DNA from: Oscheius onirici
Taxonomy: Eukaryota > Nematoda > Chromadorea > Rhabditida > Rhabditidae
DNA length: 64,000 bases
NCBI GenBank assembly: GCA_932521025.1
Contig: OW051472.1
Span: 1,240,001-1,304,000 of the forward strand
Direction: 5' to 3'
The notes under the pieces are model-generated. The model made no database searches and was not told the origin of the DNA. It worked only from the letters and a program-made list of their open reading frames with translations. A program made the position numbers and the translations under genes. Each line of letters opens with the position of its first letter. Position 1 is the first letter of the stretch. This document shows positions 10,579-20,242 of this stretch, piece by piece.

Positions 10579-12191
10579 CCTCGCAAAAAACCGACCAGAG
10601 CAAACTGAATCTACTTCGCTCCTGCAACTCGGATTAACCGGCGGAACGTGTAACTTGTCAACTACTTGTCAAATGACTTGCGGAATTAATCAAAACAGCG
10701 ACTTTTGCCTGTTTTTAAGCAATTCCACTGCTAGGAGTGCATCACCGCTTCCATAAGAGATCAGAACAGATCGTCGCAGGCTACCTGATTTTGTGGTGTA
10801 GAGACGCGCCGCGGGGACAAACTCGAGGTTACAAAGTCACTTGCTATCGAATGCTGAAAACTCTTGACTTGTAGTGGTAAGTGGCGCCGCTGCGACCCAA
10901 TTTCGGTTTCTTTCCTTCCAAAATGTTTTTGCTAAATTGTTTTAAGTGAGAAATCACGCTACTTTGATTTTCTACCTTAGACGATCGAAAAAAGCAAATT
11001 TAGCAGCGCAGGCAGCTGGTTTGATTTGATATAGCCTCGATGAGTAGTAATTATGTTTCTGAGTTACTTTTCTGTAATTTACACAAGTTTTCACATAAGC
11101 GGAAGAAAGTGACGGATAGAATTTGATTTTTGTCGGCTATCTTGTAGAAAATAAGAAAGCAAAGGAGACTAATCTGTCGGGCTTGATTCTCCTCGGCCGG
11201 TTGCCTTCCCCTCGCCCTCGTCGACTCGACTGTGCTTGAAAACTGACATGATAAAGCATACAAGAAAAAAAAATAGCGTATAATAGGAGAATCTGCTGGG
11301 ACCGCGTGGTCAAACAAAATGAGAATAATTTTCTTCTTTTCAAGGACAGTTTTTGATGCTCCCTTGGAAAATCTATGCAAAAATTTGAGAAATAAATATA
11401 AAAAGCAATAAATGAGAAGTTTGACCAGAGAAAATGGCGAAAATGGGAGACAGTGATGCTCGAGGACTAAATGGTGCCTAAAACTGCTTTTTTCTGCTGT
11501 CAAAGCACTCTTTCGCCTGTTGTTACAAATTCCCATAGTTTTTTTTGACGCTAAGTTCAAAAAACTTTGTAACAAAACGAAAAAAATATCCGAGAGGCTG
11601 ACGAAAAAGAGAATAATGACATTTTTCACGGTTCGCCAAGTTCGGCACTTTAAAGGACTGCTCGTTGCCAGCGGTCTCGACACGATTTTAAAATCGAGCA
11701 CGAGCGCGGGAGGGCAAAATTTCGGCTGAATTAAAATCGGTGGATTTGGCTTTGCCTTCCATTAGTGCGAAACTCGTTTAGCCTAAAATCGCGCGTAGCG
11801 CAGTGATCCTATGTGAAAAGACGAGGATTTGACTTTTATAAGAGCAATTGTTCACTTTTTGTTCAGTTGCGCAGTTCACACAAAAGTATTGTTCTCTTTT
11901 TGTCCGGTTGAATTCACTAAAACAACAAGGGGCAAAGACAAATCCCTTTTTCATAAATCCAGATTTGGTAAAGACCTTTACCAAAATGACCCAGGACACG
12001 GACAGTGTAATTGACCAGAAAGAGAAAGTAGTTTTGTCCAATATTTGAATTGCGCGACGAACTGTATTTTGGAAGTGTGTCGTGGGTCTCGCCGCGAACG
12101 ACCCTGACGACCCTGCTTACATGCTTACATACAATGGGACCGTCCCTTCAAGGTACAAACTATATTCATTTCAATCAAACACACATGTTTC
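10579..12191. other. Intergenic, AT-rich, no supported gene
   Basis: A 216-codon minus-strand frame at 11051-11701 is open mainly because of A/T runs and has no recognisable domain or splice structure. A fragment at 12082-12152 ends at a GTACAA and could be a stray exon, but nothing joins to it. Otherwise nothing is seen. Confidence 0.5.
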
Positions 12192-14363
12192 TTACAATCT
12201 ACCGAATCCAGAATTTCTATCACTGAAATATTCGGCATATGCTGGCCAGAATCCAATTGGCGGGTCCACATGCCGGAAGATTTTCTCGTACAACTTCCTT
12301 ATTTGATTGCCCAACAGGTCATCATGCTTGAGCAGGAACATCAAATCGAAGAGTGTCGCCACAATCGTCTCATCTTCACAAATGTGAGACATCAAGTCGG
12401 TATAGGTGGAGCATCGATGCAGTACAGCGACTGAACTGGTAGTGAGGTAGAGGATAGCTCTTCGTGAAAGGCCACAGTACTGAAAAATGATAGGTTGTGA
12501 TTTGAGATAATGAATGATAGGAATTTGAACTGAACCCTTTACTAACGAAAAGTTTGGAAGTTAGTCTAACTGAACCGATGCTCAGTGCTCTGTACTCTTA
12601 CAGTGAGAATCCAATGCTAAGAGTCTCTCATCCAGCAGTTTCGGCATTCTGACAGAAAAATAACCTGTAATGATACTCACAACCGATCGCATAGCGAAAT
12701 CGGAAACAATCCCCAGAATCAGAAAAAAATTCTGATTCCCCTGGCGAAAGTCGATTTTTAATATCGCAAGTACCGTTCAAACACTTCCCTTGTCAGTTAT
12801 ATAACCTTTAGAATGTCGGATGATACTACATACTACTGAATTCAGTCTGTTCTGTTGGATTAACTGAGAGTACGAGTCTTGGTACTCATTTTCTGCGGAC
12901 AAAGAGTGTGAGGGTGCCGCCAGGGATGTTCGGATAATATTTTTTTCATATGTTTCCAGGGATGTTCGGATAATATTTTTTCATATGTTTCTATCTCCAT
13001 ATAGTCTGAATATGGAAAAGGAGATAGAGCCAGGAAAACACTACTAATCTGTGAGTCTTACGGTATATATTGATGTACTGTCAGTTTTGAGAAACAGACT
13101 CAGCACAGTAAAATAGTCGGAAACCTCACTCAGGATAGTATGGCTATTAATTTTTTGAAAAGAGTCAAAAAGTCTCTAGATCTCACTCTGTACTGTCAGA
13201 GAGGCAAAGTATTGATACTTGAAATGTACTGTCACAGTAGGAATGACAGTAACTGTACTCTTAGAGTCAGAAGACAGCAAGTTAATGATAAGAAATATAC
13301 TTACCTTGTAGACTTCGTAGGCCATATCCAAACAGATAATGATGGCTTTGACCCAGGTCTTCCCAATTGTCTCGTCTTGGAAGAAAGTCACCTGAAGATG
13401 TTCCGTCTCGGCCGTCAACATCTCCAGAATCTAAAATATTCACTAGAAAAAGGGCTATTACTGATGAATTTTACCGAAATGACTGTTTTGTAGTAGACCA
13501 CAACGTAATAGTCCCGGAAATCTTCTTGCTCAATGGCACTGGAAGAGACTGCGAGGATATTGAGGAGAGCGTCACTGTTGAGAGCCAGCTCTTTCCTGAC
13601 TTGTCTTGATTGGGAGTGGCTCCTTTGGAGGAAGAGACGGAAAAGGTAAAGAGCCTTGGCCTGAAACAATTCCAGGTTTATAGATCATTTTATACCTTTT
13701 TCACACAGCTATACAATAATAGACAGGCTGCCCACGGATATTTTTCTGTCTGAAGATGCGCCTGGTTTTGCTGGTAGGTTCAAAGGGACAGAATCACAGA
13801 GATTTTCAGATTCTCGCTCTCTTCACTCTTCTGTCAACTGGAACAGTCATAGCCTCGCTCAGACGTGCTAGACGATCCGACTGTGGCCCGGTCTGCCAGC
13901 CTCTGCCCAGAGAGACAGAGGAACAGAAACTAAGGAGGGAAAAAGAATGCTACCAATGCCAAAACTTTATGATCAACTGGAGTATTGAGGCCAGAAAGAA
14001 GAACCTCAGTATCTGATAAATATACTTTCCAAGTCCTTTTTCCCAAAAATTTGAATAAAAACTAACCTTGGCTCCAAGCAGACCGAGATCCTCGTCTTGT
14101 AGTGGCTGCTCCACGATCTTCAGCGCCTTGGCTAGAAATGACTTGTCCTGGCAGAGACTCTCGATGACGTCGTTGCTCTTGAGAGCCATCTGGAAGAGAC
14201 AATCGAGGCTCCAGTCTTGGACGTCAGTAGCCGAGTTGGAGAGGAATACAGCCCTCACACAATGAAGGCGATCGGGATCGTGTTGCTTGCGAAGGACGGT
14301 GGCCGAAATGCTCTTCAGTGTGAGAGAGACAAGGCTCATTTTGTCGGAGGGCAGGAAGTCCAT
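12192..14363 (-). CDS. Helical protein of unknown family, paralog A
   Basis: Exons 14363-14067 (99 codons), 13660-13475 (62), 13430-13305 (42) and 12479-12192 (95 plus stop), all joined in phase 0, give 298 residues. The start MDFLPSDKMSLVSLTLKS aligns with the start of the plus-strand gene at 15679, and a second start MSLVSL lies 8 codons in. Exons 2 and 3 have exactly the same lengths as in that paralog. Shared landmarks are GAKV at the exon 1 end, ILE at the exon 3 start and VLHRC in exon 4. The sequence is predicted mostly helical with many Leu, no signal peptide and no membrane span; an ARM/HEAT-like fold is a guess. Intron 1 contains the plus-strand peptide gene at 13756-14016. Intron 3 is 825 bp with a duplicated hAT-like terminus. 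Confidence 0.7.
12930..12990. repeat. Duplicated hAT-like terminus
   Basis: Two direct copies begin CAGGGATGTTCGGATAATA and continue with a T run and CATATGTTTC. The opening closely matches the left end of the element at 59406 (CAGGGATGGGCGGATAATTT). This looks like remnants of the same hAT-like family inside intron 3 of paralog A. Confidence 0.55.
13756..14016 (+). CDS. Small secreted Cys-rich peptide, sub-type II, nested in an intron
   Basis: Exon 1 is 13756-13773 (six codons, MRLVLL). A 36-bp phase-0 intron (GTAGGT..TTTTCAG) precedes exon 2, 13810-14016. Signal peptide completes as ILALFTLLSTGTVIA. A basic site RRARR comes just before SDCGPVC, followed after 17 residues by ECYQC; the product is 74 residues. 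The CxxxC ... CxxC start matches the genes at 19500 and 23951, but the second CxxC and final MCxxxC of those genes are absent, so this one is a short or truncated form. It lies wholly inside intron 1 of paralog A on the opposite strand. AATAAA occurs at 14054, just before the host exon. Confidence 0.65.
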   Translation: MRLVLLVGSKGQNHRDFQILALFTLLSTGTVIASLRRARRSDCGPVCQPLPRETEEQKLRREKECYQCQNFMINWSIEARKKNLSI

Positions 14364-15678
14364 GATGATTTAGAATGAAAGTGATTTGACAGAATCTTTG
14401 AAAGGACAAGCGCTGACCGGTGGTGCAAGCTTACAAGCTTTGTTAGAAGCGAGAAATCGATAGCTGTCGCTTTCTGGACAGCTTTCTGGCGAATACGAAC
14501 ACGAACCGAACATCCCCTTAATTTTTTTGGCCGAACCGAACACGAACTGAACAGTGCACTTTTTGTTCGTCTGCGAACAGAACACGAACTGTTCGCCGTC
14601 CTAATGTTCGTTCGCAAACGAACATGTTCGCGAACATGCGAACACGAACATAACTCGAACATTTCACGAATTTTCTTCCAAATCATGGTTTTTTTTTGTA
14701 AGAATCAGTCGTTTAATGATTAACTTCACAAAAAAGAAATTGGTAAAAACTTGAAATGAGTAGGGAATTCAAGGACCTAAGAAAAACTTTGAGAGTTTTG
14801 AATCAGACAGTCTATGGGTAGTGCCATAGACTACTGGATAAAATGTTCGTGTTCAGTACACATAGTACTCAGAGTCAACTGACCCTCTCTGTCAGTTAAG
14901 ACTGTCTTGGGGAAGTTTTATTGACTGAACCAGACGTGACATCATTATCAGAAAAAAAAACGGAATGTCGAGAGAGTCTAGAGGAAAGAAGAGGTAGAAT
15001 ATATACTAGGAATTCGTGTGTATACTTGTGGAAGAAGTTAGACGATCCTGGGGTGGGGTCTTTCAGCTGTCAATGATTTTTGAATCGGGTAGTAGTGAAA
15101 TTGTGCAAACGTTACCAGTCTACATTGTCACTTATAAAAGAGTGAGGGCTATGCAGTGAGAATAAAGGGAATCAATAGATCTTGATGCTTGTTCAAGACT
15201 TTGAAATAGGTGGACAAATGTGTTGCAAATTCTTCATGTCTCACATTTCGTGTCATGTCATTGACGTATGAGTCTGACTGTATGAATGCTGCCGTTGGGC
15301 AATGATTCAGGGCAGACACTTCTTACAACCATCATTCTAATTTCATTTTCACCTGACAAGCTTCTCTTCCGAATAAACATGATTCCGGGCCGTGCCGTCC
15401 AGGAGCTCAGGACCGGGACCGGCATGGCCCCGGCATTGTGTAAAAATGGGAATGAAAATATGTATTTTTGGCGCTACTCTGTTTCTGCTGTCCATTGAAT
15501 TTTTTCCAGCTTTTTTTTAATTTTAACCGTTTGGTCAGAGACAGTTAGACATTACACTACGACATTCTATATGTAGAAAGCTGCCACCCGACAGTTTCCG
15601 CCGTTACCGACTCTCTCCCCGCTTCAGCTTTCACATCAAAAGCGTCATCTGGACATACCGTATCTTCATTCTATCATC
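14364..15678. other. Shared upstream region of the divergent paralogs, repeat-rich
   Basis: The two paralogs are transcribed away from each other from this 1.3-kb region. It carries the GTTCG-rich repeat block at 14470-14665 and a GC-rich GGGCC/GCCGTGCC patch near 15385-15440. Both start codons are preceded by ATCATC, a remnant of common ancestry. No TATA box is convincing. Confidence 0.5.
14470..14665. mobile_element. hAT-like fragment with GTTCG/CGAAC motif array
   Basis: About a dozen copies of CGAAC or GTTCG are spaced a few bases apart over 200 bases (for example ACACGAACTG, TGTTCGCGAACATG). The style matches the motif arrays of the complete elements at 44618 and 56792, with a different motif. 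Termini and target duplication were not identified. Confidence 0.5.
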
Positions 15679-16688
15679 ATGGATCTTGTCTCTCTGTCTC
15701 TGAAGACCATCTCCAGTTCTCTACTGACGCAACAGTACGACCACCAGGACAGTCTCCTTCCCTCTCTCAAGGCCATCATCTACTCAAATCCGACAGCTAA
15801 GGCTATGGAACTCTGTTTGGATATTCTTCTTCGTCAAGACATGGAAGAACTGAGCCAGGATAAGAGACTGATCCAAATTTTGATCCAGTTCTTGACGAGG
15901 TTCTGGACAGAGAAAGGTATACTCGGAGCCAAGGTTAGTTCACACGTCTCTCTGTTTCCTACAGTGAATTTTCAGCGGAAAATTCTGTTCCTCTTCTGCC
16001 ACATTCATCGACAGGAAAATCTCCAATGTGATCAGTTGAAGGAAGAGGTGACTCTCAACAATCAAGTCCTCTTGGACCTTCTAAAATTTCCTGTCGATGT
16101 CATTAAGAATTCCGATACCCGAAGAGCGTATCGTAGCGCGTATTTCCAGATGATCATCATGGTAAAAAATATTTCAGAATTTACTATCTGTACTTTATCT
16201 CAGATTCTGGAACGTTCGACTAGAGAAGACCGACTGTTTCAGACTGTCTTCTGCGATGGTATTGAGTTCGGAAGGGACTGGATCCGTACAATTTCGACTG
16301 GATTGAAACAGACTTACTATCAATACAGTGTGAGTCTGTCTGCCTGTCCCTCTGTCTCTCTGCCCCTCTGTCTCTCCGTCTTTTAATCACTCATTTTTTT
16401 CAGAGCAAGCAACTCTCCAAGGACATCTTTCACGAGATAGTAATTAACACCTCTACTGTCCTTCACCGCTGCTGCGACTTCGACGAGCTGACATCCATCA
16501 TTAGTGGCGATGAAGAGCTGGCATTGATTCTCATCTACCTGGTGAAAATCTTCAGCAAAGACTATTTTTTGCGCAGCCGGATTAGAAAACTTTGTGCTAA
16601 AATGTTTCAAATTACCCCTCCTGCTGACTGGCTTTGGAATGCTTATATTACACTTTGTGGATTGTCCCCCACTGCGGGAATGTTGTGA
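15679..16688 (+). CDS. Helical protein of unknown family, paralog B
   Basis: Four exons, 15679-15933, 15976-16161, 16204-16329 and 16404-16688, join in phase 0 to give 283 residues. The start is MDLVSLSLKTISSSLL. Internal exons of 62 and 42 codons equal those of the minus-strand paralog at 12192-14363. AATAAA at 16694 follows the TGA directly. Conserved stretches with paralog A include the N-terminal 20 residues, ILGAKV/LLGAKV, and an exon 4 block containing VLHRC, ending near the Trp of PPADWLW versus PPIGFWP. No catalytic or binding motif is recognised and no signal peptide or membrane span is present. Function unknown. The compact, intact form suggests it is expressed. Confidence 0.8.
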
Positions 16689-17225
16689 ATTTCAATAAAA
16701 TTTGATACATACATTGACTGAGGCTTGACTGAAAGTTAAAAGAAGAGAGACATAGGCGAGTCTGACTTCCGGTGACGTCCTGATCTGTGCTAACAATGAC
16801 GCATCCATCAGTTTCGAGTCTGCCCCACTTTCCTGATAAGACCTCTCCTCTCGATCTATTGCGAACTGGTAAAGAGTTTTTCTCTCCCTTTCGTATTTCT
16901 CCAACTGTTTTCATTATCTAGCTTTCTCTTATTTGATTTGCCTATCGATTTCTTAGTAGGCAAAAAGTTTTCTTATCGGAATGGAGTAGCCGAAAGGCCT
17001 GGAGATCAACTGCTCGTAACCAAGCTCGCACCGTTCTATTTGCCTTGAATTTCACTTTTGACTGTCGCTGAGTATCCATTCCCATTTTTTCGTACTAGTT
17101 TTGAGCAAAGAGATGCTACAGAGAATGATAACAGCTACTGACTGTCGCTCCCTTTCTTACTCTCACTTCTGCTCTTGCTTCCCGACTCTCTTCCCTGGTT
17201 ATCAAATCTGTCTTTGCAGAAAACC

Positions 17226-17774
17226 ATGAGCCGACCTCCTACTCCCGATCCAGAGACTGTCTCCTTCAAAGTCCTCATGCTCGGACTGGAAGCTGCCGGA
17301 AAGACCACTGTTCTCAAACAAATCTCCACTGATTTTTCTGATGAAATCATACCAACCCATGGATTCAATTGCCAAGGGATCAACTTTAAAAACAAAGAAT
17401 TCTATATCTGGGATATTGGAGGCAGTGAGTATATTCGAACAACTTGGCACGTTTATTATGACACGGACGTCAAAGGACTGATCTTTGTCGTCGATGCCAG
17501 TGACAGAAATCAGATGGACTTGGCTGCAGAAGTTCTGAGAGAGGTTCTGGGACAGGAAAGCATGAAGACTGTCCCTCTACTACTGATAGCCAACAAGCAG
17601 GAACAGCAAAATGTCATGGGAGATTCTCATATTGTCGAGAAGATTGGTTTGGAGGCTCTGAGAGGACGGAGACTGTTTGTCCAGAAGGCAACGGCTACAA
17701 CTGGAGAAGGGCTACTGAATAGCGATGGTTTCTCTTGGTTCTACAATGAGATTATCAGTGATTCGGAAAAATAA
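17226..17774 (+). CDS. Arf-like small GTPase, single exon
   Basis: One open frame gives 182 residues from the ATG at 17226. Arf-family motifs are visible: G1 GLEAAGKTT (residues 20-28), switch I Thr44 in PTHGFN, G3 WDIGG (62-66), G4 NKQE and G5 ATTGEG. Two departures matter. The residue after DIGG is Ser67 where Arf and Arl proteins normally have the catalytic Gln. The N-terminus begins MS, lacking the Gly2 used for myristoylation. An upstream in-frame ATG at 17175 would add 17 residues, but the later start sits directly after TTGCAGAAACC and matches family length. The absence of introns, unlike its neighbours, hints at a retro-copy, yet the frame is intact. Arl3-like placement is tentative. 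Confidence 0.85.
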   Translation: MSRPPTPDPETVSFKVLMLGLEAAGKTTVLKQISTDFSDEIIPTHGFNCQGINFKNKEFYIWDIGGSEYIRTTWHVYYDTDVKGLIFVVDASDRNQMDLAAEVLREVLGQESMKTVPLLLIANKQEQQNVMGDSHIVEKIGLEALRGRRLFVQKATATTGEGLLNSDGFSWFYNEIISDSEK

Positions 17775-17972
17775 AGTTTGGAAGAATGTTTATCTGTCTC
17801 TGTCACTGTCTCCTAATCATAGTCCTGGTCTCGTCAGCGGATTGAAGCTTTCTGAGGGATCGATTGAACAACCGAGACAGGCAGATAATCAGGAAGTTTC
17901 AATCGCTGTCTCTAAGTTTTAGACTTTCCCAAGCTAAAGTTATTATAAAAACAGTCTTTCCCAGAATCTTCA

Positions 17973-18264
17973 CTGCATCTTCTTCCTCTCCTGGTAGTTT
18001 ATATCTGCTCTAAAAATTCTTCCAGCTCAGAATGTCCTTCTCTCCTTCCTGATTCTCTGTCTGGCCCTCACTACAACTCGACCTTGTCCGAACTATTGCA
18101 ACAATGAGATTCTTAAGTACAGTAAAGGGAAAGAGGTTCTTAAAGTGTATGAAATGCATTGTAATGAGTGCTATTGGACATTCAGAGAGACAAAGAGACA
18201 GAATAGTTTATTCCTCAACACCGCTATCTCCAGTCACATCAGTTACTGGTCGATCAGTCGTTGA
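17973..18264 (+). pseudogene. Cys-rich peptide gene with CTG in place of ATG
   Basis: The architecture of the peptide family is present: a seven-codon first exon (17973-17993), a 36-bp intron (GTAGTT..CTCAG) and a second exon from 18031 opening with NVLLSFLILCLALTTTRPC. The expected initiator is CTG, giving HLLPLL after it, and no ATG fits. CPNYC and HCNEC supply the CxxxC and CxxC pairs of sub-type II, but the tail after that lacks Cys and runs to a TGA at 18262-18264, overlapping the minus-strand gene at 18208. It is most simply a decayed member; initiation at CUG cannot be excluded. Confidence 0.5.
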
Positions 18265-18428
18265 TGTTCTGGTACTACGTGTAGTTGTCGTCTTTCGCTT
18301 GGTCGAGGAAGAATTGACAGTCTTGGACTTTTTGCCATCGACCAATGTGGCTAACTCAAAAAATTGTGTACTACTGAACCCAATGAACTCACCAAAAGGA
18401 GAAGAAGAAAAACAATCAAAAGACGCAT
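18208..18428 (-). CDS. Small secreted Thr-rich peptide
   Basis: Exon 1 (18428-18393) codes MRLLIVFLLLLL. A 38-bp phase-0 intron starting GTGAGT and ending TTTGAG separates it from exon 2 (18354-18208). The 60-residue product after the signal peptide is basic and Thr/Ser/Lys-rich (VDGKKSK, KRKTTTTRSTRTSTT) with an acidic end (GDSGVEE) and no Cys. The short signal exon plus tiny intron echo the Cys-rich peptide genes on both sides, so it may be a diverged relative with a different mature part. The TGAG acceptor is atypical for this sequence, which lowers confidence. Confidence 0.5.
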
Positions 18429-18679
18429 ATTCTCGGGAATGGCACGAAGCCAACACATGTCACATTTATAGTCCGAGGGTCATGTTTGCGCAGTTTATGA
18501 ATTGCGGTATATTTGAGTTGGGTCGAGACGAGTATAGGCCAGTGGAACAGGGAAAAGTTGATGGTCTGTGGTGTGGGGGAGAGAGAACTAGACAGATAGA
18601 CAAAGAGACAGATGGACAGACAGAGAGACAGCTAGACAGGGTCAGTCTGATAATTTATTCGAGTAAGATAGGCAAGAGA

Positions 18680-19004
18680 TTAATTCTGATCCCAGCCACA
18701 TTGATAGACGCACCAATCGTCCTTGACTCTCTTGCTGCCCTTCTTCGTGAAACACATGGGAGGGCACCCGCGCTTCTGACGGACTAGGTTCTCAGCTGAG
18801 CTTTTTTTGAGAGACACTTCTCGGTAGCACTTGTTATTAACACATTTCAAAGGTTCTTGTGTAATAACACAGTCCTCATCCGTTTCGCAACGAAAAGGCA
18901 TTCTTGGCTGGGACAAAGCAAAACCAAGGGAGATGATCAGAAGAATCTACAACTGAATGTGAAAGAGTAAGTGGATAGAAACGTACCAGTAGGAGAAGAC
19001 GCAT
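18680..19004 (-). CDS. Small secreted Cys-rich pro-peptide, sub-type I
   Basis: Exon 1 (19004-18987) is six codons, MRLLLL. A 40-bp phase-0 intron (GTACGT..TTGTAG) leads to exon 2 (18946-18680). The 94-residue product has a signal peptide (ILLIISLGFALSQ), a pro-region with four Cys in C-x5-C-x8-C-x4-C order (ETDEDC, NNKC), then RQKR at about residue 65 and a 29-residue tail with four Cys, GCPPMC and DDWCVYQC. This matches the gene at 6729-6989 in layout, in the acidic DxDC/DEDC step and in the DWCxxxC ending, although the two genes are 12 kb apart and on opposite strands. A second KR inside the tail could allow further trimming. Confidence 0.75.
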
Positions 19005-19499
19005 CTTTGTGGGGCTAGACAGCAACAGCGATCTTTTATTGCCAAATATGGTGGGAAAATGCGATCATAGCAACGTAGGTAGAGATACAGAGAAACTCTT
19101 CCTTCCCGCCAGTCTTTGTCAAATCTGGTCAACTTTTACATAAACTCAGCTTGTCAAGACTTGTAAGGCTAACTCGCTTTCCAAGTGTGCTCACTCGATC
19201 GTCTGCTGCTCGCTTGTGCTCTCGTCTCTTCAATAACTCAGGTCAGGTGCTTCTACTTGTCTTTCCCAAACTTTTGTCCCATACTCCTAGTTACCTTTCT
19301 CCACCCCTTGACTAGGATTTGGGCTTGTCCCGAACAAGCCGCTTCCAAAAGCTCCAGTCTTCCGCCCGAAGGCCGATTCGGATTTCGGTAGAGTCCTCTT
19401 TTCGAAGGGTGACCTGGCAAATTGAGCATTGACTAGAGTTGTCTCTCCGCCAAAACCAATAAATACTACGATTTTTCTCTTCTTCTAAGTCGTCAAAGG

Positions 19500-19816
19500 A
19501 TGCGTTTTCTTGTTCTGGTAAACCTCACTCAATCCTCTCCAGTCCCCGCTTCCAGACTCTGGTTCTCTTGGCATCTGTCTATGTCACGGCAGACTCTATA
19601 CTGATTCTAGGTGCTCTCTGTAACGGAGATTGCAAGGTGCCCATGTGGCAGATCAACCCTGGCTACAAGATATGCAATGTTTGCAACCATTAATGGAATA
19701 AGCAAATCGTGAAGTTTCTTTGCTTCACTTGTTTCTTGAAATACGGCGGTCCGCGGTCTCCTTTCGAAGACCACATGTGCGAAAATTTCTGTACCACCTT
19801 CACATTGAATAAATAA
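19500..19816 (+). pseudogene. Cys-rich peptide gene with in-frame TAA, sub-type II
   Basis: Exon 1 (19500-19517) is six codons, MRFLVL. A 38-bp phase-0 intron (GTAAAC..TTCCAG) precedes exon 2 at 19556. Signal peptide TLVLLASVYVTA, then CNGDC and CNVC follow. A TAA at 19691-19693 interrupts the frame, after which the same frame is open for 40 codons to TAA at 19814-19816 and supplies CFTC and MCENFC. Residue spacing between the second and third Cys pairs is 12, exactly as in the intact gene at 23951, so the stop replaces one aligned residue. AATAAA overlaps the end. Called a pseudogene; termination at the first TAA would give a 51-residue peptide. Confidence 0.6.
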
Positions 19817-20242
19817 AGTTGCTTCCGGATCGTGGTAGTCGTCTCTCTATATGTCTCTCCGTCTAGGTTCTTTTGTCTTTCAGTTTCTCTGTTCCCCAGA
19901 CTCTCAGTCTCAGAGACCTCTGTCACTTAGTATCCCAGATGTCCTTTTGTCTCTCTGCTCTCCAAAGTTTCCCCGTCCCGATTATGTCCTTTGTCTGTAC
20001 TGCCCATATTTCTTGCGCCACGTCCAGTCATCCCATTTCCTTCACCGGTTTATTCTTAGACAAGCATGAAACCTTCTCTTATCGTGGTATGGCAGCTTTC
20101 TCTTTCAGCAGAATCAATATTCTAGGCAGTGATTCTTCTGGCTATTCAAAAGGTAAGCAGGAAGTCGTTTGACACACGTTTGACTAAAACTTGTATTTAC
20201 ACCGAATAATACATGACTATTTACAGGTAAAAAGGAGTAAAA

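Noticed and set aside
11051-11701. 216-codon minus-strand open frame
   Set aside because: AT-rich, no domain, no signal or splice pattern, and several overlapping frames are equally open; likely chance.
18104-18787. 227-codon plus-strand open frame
   Set aside because: It overlaps antisense to two better-supported spliced peptide genes and has no protein-like pattern.
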